NCBI GenBank assembly: GCA_017447005.1
Contig: JAFSOM010000453.1
Coordinates: forward strand, 1 to 5,107
Direction of reading: 5' to 3'
DNA from: Oscillibacter sp.
GTDB taxonomy: Bacteria > Bacillota > Clostridia > Oscillospirales > Oscillospiraceae
DNA: 5,107 nt
The notes beneath the pieces are model-generated. The model saw nothing but the letters and a program-made list of their open reading frames with translations, had not been told where the DNA came from and made no database searches. The first letter of the stretch is position 1. Every line of letters starts with the position of its first letter. Made by a program: the position numbers and the translations under genes. This document shows, piece after piece, positions 1 to 5,107 of this stretch.

Positions 1-185
1 CTTATGCCATCATAATCATCTGCAAAAAATCTTGTGGTTTTTGAGTTGTCCCAAATATGTGGCAGCATTTTTACATATTCCCATTTTTTGCTTTCACCAG
101 GTTTTAGTAAAAATACTAATTTTAAATCATCATAACTTTGCAAAGAAATTAGTTGAATTAATATTTGTTTCAAGACAGCATGCAT
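1..185 (-). CDS. Partial unrecognised protein, AT-rich
   Basis: A minus-strand frame is open from a stop at 275-273 down to the window edge, so the 3' end of the gene lies outside. The only in-frame ATG is at 185-183, giving at least 61 residues, including the stretch LVFLLKPGESKKWEYVK. The frame also reads protein-like for 18 codons before that ATG (ending KFVRFSKDYAR), and no Shine-Dalgarno site precedes the ATG. The real start may therefore be missing and the piece may be a 5'-truncated remnant. Local G+C is near 29%, far below the glycogen genes, which suggests a different origin. A + strand frame is also open over roughly 2-190, but its Cys/His-rich product looks less like a protein. I recognise no family; the existence of the gene is likely but not certain. 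Confidence 0.45.
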   Translation of the reverse strand, partial: MHAVLKQILIQLISLQSYDDLKLVFLLKPGESKKWEYVKMLPHIWDNSKTTRFFADDYDGI

Positions 186-249
186 TCTAGCGTAATCTTT
201 TGAAAACCTGACAAATTTCTCACGGAAACTTTGCCGGGTTGCGACAAAA

Positions 250-302
250 GCCTTCCCCCTTGGGGGAAGGTGTCACGGCGCAAGCCGTGACGGATGAGGG
301 GC
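250..302. repeat. Double-hairpin dispersed repeat (REP/MITE-like)
   Basis: Two adjacent perfect hairpins are visible. The first is CCTTCCCCC (251-259) against GGGGGAAGG (262-270), separated by only two bases. The second is GTCACGGC (272-279) against GCCGTGAC (284-291) around a GCAA loop, a GNRA-type tetraloop. The element then ends in GGATGAGGGG. From memory, elements of this form (a CCTTCCCC..GGGGAAGG hairpin, a short GC hairpin and a GATGAGG end) occur in many copies in gut Bacillota genomes. It contains no coding capacity. It lies at the boundary between AT-rich and GC-rich DNA. The exact ends are a guess, because only one copy is in the window. Confidence 0.7.
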
Positions 303-389
303 AGTTATGAGTAAGCGTGACGGGCGATGGAGAAACCGCCGCGTGTAATTTCTCGTAACGGCGGAATCAAACCGGCGCGTGTCCGGCGT

Positions 390-409
390 CTCGCCCTGCA
401 TGGGGCGAG
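390..409. other. Inverted repeat just upstream of glgA promoter
   Basis: CTCGCCC (390-396) and GGGCGAG (403-409) form a perfect 7-bp stem with a 6-base spacer, TGCATG. It ends 4 bases before the -35 hexamer at 414. No T-run follows on either strand, so it is not a standard terminator. It could be a protein binding site next to the promoter, a remnant of the nearby repeat, or chance in GC-rich DNA. The rest of 303-413 shows no gene and no other site I can support; CCGGCG occurs twice at 372-377 and 383-388. Confidence 0.35.
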
Positions 410-413
410 TGGG

Positions 414-442
414 TTGAAATTTCCTTCGCAATGGTGTACAAT
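414..442 (+). promoter_or_regulatory. Predicted sigma-A-type promoter of glgA-glgP
   Basis: The -35 hexamer TTGAAA (414-419) and the -10 hexamer TACAAT (437-442) each match consensus at five of six positions and are separated by exactly 17 bases. This is the best promoter upstream of glgA. Transcription would start near 449, leaving a leader of about 140 nt before the glgA start codon. No other strong promoter is visible between glgA and glgP, so this one probably drives both genes. Confidence 0.65.
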
Positions 443-443
443 C

Positions 444-483
444 ATCTCCGGCGGCGTTCCCGGGTCCGGACACCGCTGGAGAT
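444..483. other. Long imperfect inverted repeat at transcription start
   Basis: ATCTCCGGCGG (444-454) pairs with CCGCTGGAGAT (473-483) over 11 positions, ten Watson-Crick and one G-T. One more pair lies inside a mismatch, and the palindromes CCCGGG (459-464) and TCCGGA (465-470) sit in the loop. If transcription begins near 449, the outer arm is not in the RNA. As DNA the repeat would then be placed like an operator, while its inner GC part could still form a hairpin at the mRNA 5' end. No regulator can be named. Confidence 0.4.
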
Positions 484-485
484 TC

Positions 486-540
486 CGTTTCCTTTACCGG
501 AAACGTGTCGGTTTCTCCCGTCCCATTAGGCGCGGGCGGG
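486..540 (+). promoter_or_regulatory. Structured 5' leader of glgA with competing hairpins
   Basis: CGTTTCC (486-492) pairs perfectly with GGAAACG (499-505). The same GAAAC segment (500-504) can instead pair with GTTTC at 511-515, so two mutually exclusive hairpins are possible. A further hairpin joins CCCGTCC (517-523) to GGGCGGG (534-540), with one G-U pair. The leader then becomes purine-rich up to the glgA ribosome binding site. No poly-T tract marks a transcription attenuator, and I recognise no known riboswitch class. A role in control is inference; the pairings themselves are seen directly. Confidence 0.35.
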
Positions 541-573
541 TTGAAGAAATGACGCTGGAAAATCATGGAGAAT

Positions 574-581
574 TTAAGGAG
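574..581 (+). promoter_or_regulatory. Ribosome binding site of glgA
   Basis: TTAAGGAG ends 9 bases before the ATG at 591. This site decides the start: the frame stays open upstream to 327, but in-frame ATGs at 327 and 549 lack a comparable site, and the conserved family N-terminus begins at 591. Confidence 0.8.
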
Positions 582-590
582 TGGTATTCG

Positions 591-2354
591 ATGAAGATAC
601 TGTATGTGACCAGTGAGGCCGCCCCCTTCGCTAAGACAGGCGGCCTCGGCGATGTGGCGGGTTCGCTCCCGGCGGCGCTCGCCAAGGAGGGCGCGGAAGT
701 CGCCGTGGCGCTTCCCCTCTACCGCCGCGTCCGCGACCGCTACGGCGACCAGCTTACGTTTGAATGCTATGACTATGTCGACCTCGCATGGCGGCACATC
801 TACTGCGGCCTGTTTTCCATGAAAAAGGACGGCGTGACATGGTACTTCTTCGACAACGAACAGTATTTTGACCGTCCGGAACTCTACGGCTACCTTGACG
901 ACGGGGAGCGCTACGCGTTCTTCTCCCGCGCCGTCGTGCGCATGCTTGACCGTCTGGCGTTCTGGCCGGAAGTCATCAACGCCAACGACTGGCAGACCGC
1001 GCTCGTGCCTATCTATCTGAAAGACGACGGCGTCCGGGAGGAGCGTTACCGTTCCGTCAAGACCGTGTTTACCATTCACAATATTGAGTATCAGGGCCGC
1101 TTCAATCCCTACGTGCTGGGCGATTTGTTCGGACTTGACCCGGGCTGGGTCGCCGACGGAACCATGCTCATGGACGGCGATTTGAACTTGTTAAAGGGCG
1201 CGATTCTCAGCGCCGACGCCGTGACCACCGTTTCCCCGACGTATGCCAACGAACTGAAAATGGCCTACTTCGCCCACCGCCTTGAAAGCATTATGCGGCA
1301 GTGCGAGTACAAACTGCACGGCGTGCTGAACGGTATCGACACGGAGGCGTTCGACCCCGCGACCGATAAGCGTATCGCGCATAATTACTCCTTGGCGGAT
1401 ATGTCGGGCAAGGCGGAGGATAAGGCCGCGTTACAGCGTATGCTCGGACTGCGCGAAGACCCCGACATTCCGGTCGTGGGCATTGTCAGCCGTCTGGTAG
1501 CCCACAAGGGTCTTGACTTGGTGTGTGAGGTCATCCACGACATGATGGGCCTTCCCATGCAGTTGGTCATGCTGGGCAAGGGCGACCAGAAATATGAGGA
1601 GTTCTTCCACTGGGCCGGGCAGCAGTACCAAGGCCGTATGGCGGTGGCGCTGGACTACAACGAGGAACTGTCCATGGCGATTTACGCCGGCGCGGATTTG
1701 TTCCTTATGCCGTCGAGAAGCGAGCCTTGCGGCCTGAGCCAAATGATAGCCATGCGTTACGGCGCGGTGCCCGTCGTGCGCGAAACGGGCGGTCTGCGCG
1801 ACACCGTACAGCCCTATGACGCCCTGCGCGACGCCGGCAACGGCTACAGTTTCGCCAACTATTCCAGCGGCGATATGCTCTATGTCCTCCGCTCCGCCGT
1901 GTACCTCTATCGGGACTACCCGGACGCGTTCGCCCGTCTGCGTCGGCGCGCTATGGAGTCGGACTTTAGCTGGAAGCGGAGCGCGAACGCGTATCTGGGC
2001 ATTTACGCGAGCCTGTGGGGACAGGTATGGCCCGACCCGGCCTTGAGCGCTGAGGAAGCCCCGGAAGAGGCCCCCGCCGAAAACGCGGAAGCCGTCGCCG
2101 AAACGCCCGTTGAAGCGGAAGCCGTCGGCGAGAGCGCGGAAGCCGCCGCCGAAAGCGCGGAAGCCGTCGAGACGCCCGTTGAGGCGGAAGCCGTCGCGGA
2201 GAGCGCGGAAGCTGTCGCGGAAACGCCCGTTGAGGCGGAAGCCGTCGCGGAAGCGGCCCCCGTCGAGAGCGTGGAAGCCGTCGCGCCGGAAGCCGTCGAG
2301 GCCCCTAAAGCCGCCAAGAAGAAGAAATCTTCCAAGAAAAAGTCCGGGAAGTAA
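591..2354 (+). CDS. glgA: Glycogen synthase (ADP-glucose) with repeat tail
   Basis: GlgA (EC 2.4.1.21, family GT5) transfers glucose from ADP-glucose to the non-reducing end of alpha-1,4-glucan in the cytoplasm. The product is 587 residues. It opens MKILYVTSEAAPFAKTGGLG, with the ADP-glucose-binding lysine at K15. Other family motifs are TIHN (H163), VSPTYANE (214-221), LNGID (246-250), RLVAHKG with R301 and K306, and SEPCGLSQ with E378 and C380. These match the catalytic and binding residues of the E. coli enzyme within one or two positions. The starch synthase catalytic domain fills roughly 2-240 and the glycosyltransferase domain about 290-455. The enzyme proper ends near 480, the usual family length. 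Residues 485-587 are an extra tail: an Ala/Glu/Val/Pro repeat without Lys or Arg up to 570, then a tip with nine lysines. The tail is unlike anything I know in GlgA. It is first in an operon with glgP. Confidence 0.97.
   Translation: MKILYVTSEAAPFAKTGGLGDVAGSLPAALAKEGAEVAVALPLYRRVRDRYGDQLTFECYDYVDLAWRHIYCGLFSMKKDGVTWYFFDNEQYFDRPELYGYLDDGERYAFFSRAVVRMLDRLAFWPEVINANDWQTALVPIYLKDDGVREERYRSVKTVFTIHNIEYQGRFNPYVLGDLFGLDPGWVADGTMLMDGDLNLLKGAILSADAVTTVSPTYANELKMAYFAHRLESIMRQCEYKLHGVLNGIDTEAFDPATDKRIAHNYSLADMSGKAEDKAALQRMLGLREDPDIPVVGIVSRLVAHKGLDLVCEVIHDMMGLPMQLVMLGKGDQKYEEFFHWAGQQYQGRMAVALDYNEELSMAIYAGADLFLMPSRSEPCGLSQMIAMRYGAVPVVRETGGLRDTVQPYDALRDAGNGYSFANYSSGDMLYVLRSAVYLYRDYPDAFARLRRRAMESDFSWKRSANAYLGIYASLWGQVWPDPALSAEEAPEEAPAENAEAVAETPVEAEAVGESAEAAAESAEAVETPVEAEAVAESAEAVAETPVEAEAVAEAAPVESVEAVAPEAVEAPKAAKKKKSSKKKSGK
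2082..2252 (+). repeat. Tandem repeats encoding the GlgA acidic tail
   Basis: Three copies of a 48-51 base unit lie in frame within glgA at 2082-2132, 2154-2201 and 2202-2252, with a shorter SAEAAAE unit between the first two. Each encodes the pattern (N/S)AEAV(A)ETPVEAEAV(G/A)E. Copies two and three share an unbroken 29-base identical run that includes ACGCCCGTTGAGGCGGAAGC. Repeat lengths are multiples of three, so copy-number changes would keep the frame. Confidence 0.85.
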
Positions 2355-2366
2355 TCCCCGCCGTTT

Positions 2367-2372
2367 AGGAGG
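2367..2372 (+). promoter_or_regulatory. Ribosome binding site of glgP
   Basis: A perfect AGGAGG lies in the 30-base gap after the glgA stop. It is 12 bases before ATG 2385 and 18 before the in-frame ATG 2391, so 2385 is the better start. The 12-base spacing is slightly long. Confidence 0.8.
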
Positions 2373-2384
2373 AAGCAAATCAGC

Positions 2385-4829
2385 ATGAGCATGACACCGT
2401 TTACCAACGCGAAACAAATTGAAGACGCCTTGACCGCAAAGTTAATGCTGAACTTCGGCAAGGCGCCCGACGAGGCCTCCGACGAGGAAATGATGAAGGC
2501 GTCCGCGCTGATTCTGCGCGACGTAATGGCAATTCGCGGCGTGGAAGCCGTCAAGGAAACGCGCCGTTACCGGAAAAAGCAAGTCCATTATATGTCGCTG
2601 GAGTTCCTGATTGGGCGCAGTCTGATGAAAAACGCCTACAATCTGGGCGTGCTCCCGCAGTTGAAAGAGGCCCTTGAAAATCTGGGCTTTAAGGCGTCCG
2701 ACATCTTTGAAGTCGAACCCGACGCCGGTCTCGGCAACGGCGGCTTGGGCCGTCTGGCGGCGTGTTACCTCGATTCCCTGACCACCCTTGACATCCCCGC
2801 GACGGGCTATTCCATTTGCTACGAACTGGGCATTTTCAAGCAGAAGATTGTAGAGGGCCAGCAGGTCGAACTCCCTGATAACTGGATGGATTTGGGCGCG
2901 GCGTGGCTGTTGCCCAAACCGGAAGAGGCGCAGGAAGTGCAGTTCGGCGGCAACATCCGCGAATTTTGGGATAACGGACGCTTGCACATCGTGCAGGAAA
3001 ATTCCAGTAAGGTACTCGCGGTTCCGTGCGACATGGTCGTCGCGGGCTACGATACGAAAAACGTCAACACGCTCCGCCTCTGGGACGCCCGTCCCGTCAA
3101 GAGCGTGGATATGGACTTGTTCGCCCGGGGCGAATACCTCAAAGCCTCGGAAGAGGAGGCTATGGCGGAGACTATCACAAAGATTCTCTACCCGGAAGAT
3201 AATCACTATGAGGGAAAGTCGCTCCGTCTCAAACAGCAATATTTCTTCGTGTCCGCTACCGTACAGTCTATCGTCACGCGCCACCTCGCCACGTACGGCA
3301 CATTGAAGAACTTCCACGAAAAGAACATCATTCAGATTAACGACACGCACCCGGCTTTAGTCGTGCCCGAACTTATGCGCATTCTCGTGGACGAGGCCGG
3401 GCTTGAGTGGGATGAGGCGTGGAACATCACGCGGCAGGCCGTCGCGTACACCAACCACACCGTACTGGCGGAAGCCTTGGAGCGCTGGCCCCAAAGCCTT
3501 ATGCAGTCGCTGTTGCCCCGCGTGTGGCAGATTGTCTCGGAAATCGCCCGCCGCTGGCAGGAAAAGGTGGAGGAATTTTATCACCACGACCAAGCGAAAA
3601 CGGCGCGTATGGCGATTATCTGGGATGGCGAAGTCCGTATGGCAAACCTGTGCATCGCGGGCGGCATGGCGGTCAACGGCGTCTCGGCGTTGCACTCCGA
3701 CATCCTCCGTCACGACGTGTTCAAGGAAGCCTACGGCATGGAGCCGGAGAAGTTCAAGAATGTCACAAACGGCATTGACCACCGCCGCTGGTTAAGCGAA
3801 ATCAACCCGCGTCTGGACGCGTTCATTCAGGAACTGACGGGCGGCCCGGACTATCTCACGCACCCGTCGGCCCTCCGCAAGCTCGACGACTTCGCCGACG
3901 ACGCCTCCGCGCTGGAGCGTCTGGACAAAATCAAGCGCGCCAATAAGGAGGACTTCTGCGCCCACGTCAACCGCAAGCGCAACATGACCCTTGACCCCAA
4001 CGCGATTTTCGACGTACAGGTCAAGCGTCTGCACGAGTACAAGCGGCAGTTGCTCAACGTCCTGCATATCATCGCGCTGTATCAGTCGTTACAGGACGAC
4101 CCGAATTATATTCAGCAGTCGCAAATCTTCCTCTTCGGCGCGAAAGCCGCCCCGGGTTACGCCGTCGCCAAGCGCATTATCCGCCTTATCAATTCTCTCG
4201 CCGACCAGATTGACCATGACCCGGTCTGCAAGGATAAGCTGAAGGTAGTCTTTTTGGAGAACTACCGCGTATCGCTCGCCGAACGCCTCATGCCCGCCAG
4301 TGAAGTAAGCCAGCAGATTTCCACCGCCGGAAAAGAGGCCAGCGGTACCGGCAACATGAAATTCATGATGAACGGCGCCCTGACCATCGGCACCCTCGAC
4401 GGCGCCAACGTGGAAATGCACGAGTTGCTGGGCGACGACAATATGTTCCTGTTCGGACTTCGCGCCGAGGAAGTGGAGCAGATGAAACGGGAAGGCTATA
4501 TCTCGCAACGCCTCTACCACGCCGACCCGAAACTCCGCCGCTGTCTCGACGCCCTCCGCGCCGGTTTCCGTGACGGCGTGGCCTATGACGACCTCTATCA
4601 GCGTCTGCTCTTCGGCGCGGGCGGGAGCATGGCCGACGAGTATCTCCTTCTCGCCGACTTCGAGGCCTACTGCGACGCCGAAAAGAAAATGGCCAAGACG
4701 TACCTTGACCGTAAGAAGTGGAACCAGATGAGCCTGCATAACATCGCCCGTAGCGGTCTGTTCGCCGCCGACCGTTCCGTCGCGGAGTACGCCGACAATA
4801 TCTGGCACGTACCCCATAGAACTCTGTAA
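2385..4829 (+). CDS. glgP: Glycogen/alpha-glucan phosphorylase
   Basis: This PLP-dependent family GT35 enzyme (EC 2.4.1.1) phosphorolyses alpha-1,4-glucan ends to release glucose-1-phosphate in the cytoplasm. The 814 residues match the usual bacterial length (E. coli GlgP is about 815). Motifs in order: YMSLEFLIGRSL (69-80), the glycine-rich EPDAGLGNGGLGRLAAC (111-127), NDTHPAL (319-325), YTNHTVLAEALERWP with H358, KRLHEYKR (547-554), and EASGTGNMKFMMN (651-663), which fits the phosphorylase PLP signature with K659 as the cofactor lysine. K547, R548, K553 and K659 sit 21 positions below rabbit muscle K568, R569, K574 and K680, so spacing is conserved. In the segment that reads GSHAVNG in rabbit this protein has GGMAVNG (426-432); I treat this as family variation. 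It lacks the N-terminal phosphorylation region of animal enzymes. It is probably co-transcribed with glgA. A maltodextrin phosphorylase specificity (MalP) cannot be excluded from sequence, but the glgA linkage favours glycogen. Confidence 0.97.
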   Translation: MSMTPFTNAKQIEDALTAKLMLNFGKAPDEASDEEMMKASALILRDVMAIRGVEAVKETRRYRKKQVHYMSLEFLIGRSLMKNAYNLGVLPQLKEALENLGFKASDIFEVEPDAGLGNGGLGRLAACYLDSLTTLDIPATGYSICYELGIFKQKIVEGQQVELPDNWMDLGAAWLLPKPEEAQEVQFGGNIREFWDNGRLHIVQENSSKVLAVPCDMVVAGYDTKNVNTLRLWDARPVKSVDMDLFARGEYLKASEEEAMAETITKILYPEDNHYEGKSLRLKQQYFFVSATVQSIVTRHLATYGTLKNFHEKNIIQINDTHPALVVPELMRILVDEAGLEWDEAWNITRQAVAYTNHTVLAEALERWPQSLMQSLLPRVWQIVSEIARRWQEKVEEFYHHDQAKTARMAIIWDGEVRMANLCIAGGMAVNGVSALHSDILRHDVFKEAYGMEPEKFKNVTNGIDHRRWLSEINPRLDAFIQELTGGPDYLTHPSALRKLDDFADDASALERLDKIKRANKEDFCAHVNRKRNMTLDPNAIFDVQVKRLHEYKRQLLNVLHIIALYQSLQDDPNYIQQSQIFLFGAKAAPGYAVAKRIIRLINSLADQIDHDPVCKDKLKVVFLENYRVSLAERLMPASEVSQQISTAGKEASGTGNMKFMMNGALTIGTLDGANVEMHELLGDDNMFLFGLRAEEVEQMKREGYISQRLYHADPKLRRCLDALRAGFRDGVAYDDLYQRLLFGAGGSMADEYLLLADFEAYCDAEKKMAKTYLDRKKWNQMSLHNIARSGLFAADRSVAEYADNIWHVPHRTL

Positions 4830-4836
4830 ACGCGTT

Positions 4837-4871
4837 CGCCCTTCCCAATCCCGGGAAGGGCGGCTTTTTTT
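4837..4871 (+). terminator. Rho-independent terminator of glgA-glgP
   Basis: A perfect 10-bp stem, CGCCCTTCCC (4837-4846) with GGGAAGGGCG (4853-4862), has a 6-base loop and is followed by GC and seven T (4865-4871). It begins 7 bases after the glgP stop codon. There is no T-run on the opposite strand, so it works in one direction only. Confidence 0.95.
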
Positions 4872-5019
4872 GTTCGCCCGTATTTGTCACATAGGCGCCA
4901 TAAAATGTAAGCGTCGTCTGTAAAGGCGTGTAGCGCAAAGGCGCGGAATATGCGATAATGAATCCCGATAAGGACTTGCGAAAAAATAATCTTTGCAACT
5001 ATGGCTTTGGTTGATAATG

Positions 5020-5028
5020 TGGTATAAT
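5020..5028 (+). promoter_or_regulatory. Extended -10 promoter for the downstream gene
   Basis: A perfect TATAAT (5023-5028) is preceded by TGTGG, which supplies the TGn extended -10 and the TRTG motif favoured in Gram-positive bacteria. At the normal 17-base spacing the -35 position is TATGGC (5000-5005), which is poor; TTGCAA (4993-4998) is too far away at 24 bases. Transcription would start near 5035, about 23 bases before the start codon. The rest of 4872-5019 shows no gene or clear site. Confidence 0.7.
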
Positions 5029-5041
5029 GAAAAGAAAAAGC

Positions 5042-5047
5042 AAAGGA
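5042..5047 (+). promoter_or_regulatory. Ribosome binding site of the downstream gene
   Basis: AAAGGA lies 10 bases before ATG 5058. A closer ATG at 5048 overlaps the site and runs into TGA at 5075 after nine codons, so 5058 is the start. Confidence 0.6.
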
Positions 5048-5057
5048 ATGAGCGGAA

Positions 5058-5107
5058 ATGAACCGGAAACTGTTTGACAGCCTGAACGAAAAGCAACAGC
5101 GCCTGTA
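5058..5107 (+). CDS. Start of an unidentified gene, cut by window end
   Basis: Only 16 codons are visible, MNRKLFDSLNEKQQRL, followed by TA of the next codon. The gene has its own promoter and ribosome binding site and lies beyond a strong terminator, so it is a separate transcription unit from the glycogen operon. The LNEKQQRL piece loosely recalls the N-terminus of ISAzo13-type transposases (LxEKQRRL) and, less well, the LNxxQ start of UvrD/PcrA helicases. Sixteen residues are too few to choose, so I give no function. Confidence 0.6.
   Translation, partial: MNRKLFDSLNEKQQRL

Noticed and set aside
390..409. Hairpin as a terminator of an upstream transcript
   Set aside because: No T-run follows on either strand, and no + strand gene is visible upstream.
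498..511. Weak catabolite-response (CRE-like) site around GGAAACGTGTCGG
   Set aside because: It matches the CcpA consensus at only about half of the informative positions, and the symmetry is better explained by the leader hairpins.
273..1079. Minus-strand frame of 268 codons opposite the leader and 5' part of glgA
   Set aside because: It crosses the promoter, leader and a certain coding region, has no recognisable domain, and ends inside the repeat element.
2082..2252. Possible CRISPR-like direct repeats
   Set aside because: The repeats are in-frame coding units with little or no spacer between them, inside glgA.
1431..2417. Long minus-strand frame (328 codons) opposite the 3' half of glgA
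   Set aside because: It is an antisense shadow of GC-rich codons. Its Arg/Gly/Phe repeats merely mirror the Ala/Glu tail repeats, and no ribosome binding site or family motif is present.
2442..3350. Minus-strand frame of 302 codons, with others at 4089-4817 and 4363-4998, opposite glgP
   Set aside because: They are antisense to an unambiguous phosphorylase, and their products show no motif or ribosome binding site.
4993..4998. TTGCAA as the -35 hexamer of the downstream promoter
   Set aside because: The 24-base spacing to the -10 is too long. The extended -10 motif explains the promoter without it.
4958..5014. Small + strand frame of 18 codons (MNPDKDLRKNNLCNYGFG)
   Set aside because: There is no ribosome binding site, and it lies upstream of the predicted transcription start.

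Overview
The window carries a two-gene glycogen operon on the + strand: glgA (glycogen synthase, 591-2354) followed 30 bases later by glgP (glycogen phosphorylase, 2385-4829). A strong intrinsic terminator (4837-4871) closes it. Both genes have sound family motifs and intact catalytic residues. One polymerises ADP-glucose into alpha-1,4-glucan and the other cuts that glucan back to glucose-1-phosphate, so this transcript pairs synthesis with mobilisation of the same store. The partner genes glgB, glgC and glgD are not in view.

Layout: 1 to about 235 is AT-rich (about 29% G+C over the first 180 bases, counted by hand) and holds an incomplete minus-strand reading frame that I do not recognise. 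At 250-302 sits a compact double-hairpin element resembling repeats dispersed through many gut Bacillota genomes, exactly where composition switches to GC-rich. From 303 to 590 there is no convincing gene. That stretch holds a hairpin (390-409), a near-consensus sigma-A-type promoter (414-442), an inverted repeat over the predicted transcription start (444-483), and a leader of about 140 nt with further hairpins. After the operon terminator, 4872-5057 contains an extended -10 promoter (5020-5028) and a ribosome binding site for a new + strand gene, of which only the first 16 codons are visible.

The main oddity is that GlgA is 587 residues, about 100 longer than the usual bacterial enzyme of about 480. 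The extra C-terminal part is a low-complexity Ala/Glu/Val/Pro repeat with no Lys or Arg, ending abruptly in a lysine-rich tip. It is encoded by near-identical tandem DNA repeats.

Organism: Shine-Dalgarno sites near AGGAGG, an extended -10 with the TRTG motif, the dispersed-repeat type and the sequence style of GlgA and GlgP suggest a Bacillota (Firmicutes) bacterium, probably gut-associated and with a fairly GC-rich chromosome. Clostridia and Negativicutes are both plausible, and the sequence alone does not let me decide. No novel multi-gene system is evident. The notable items are the GlgA tail, the structured glgA leader and the foreign-looking left edge.
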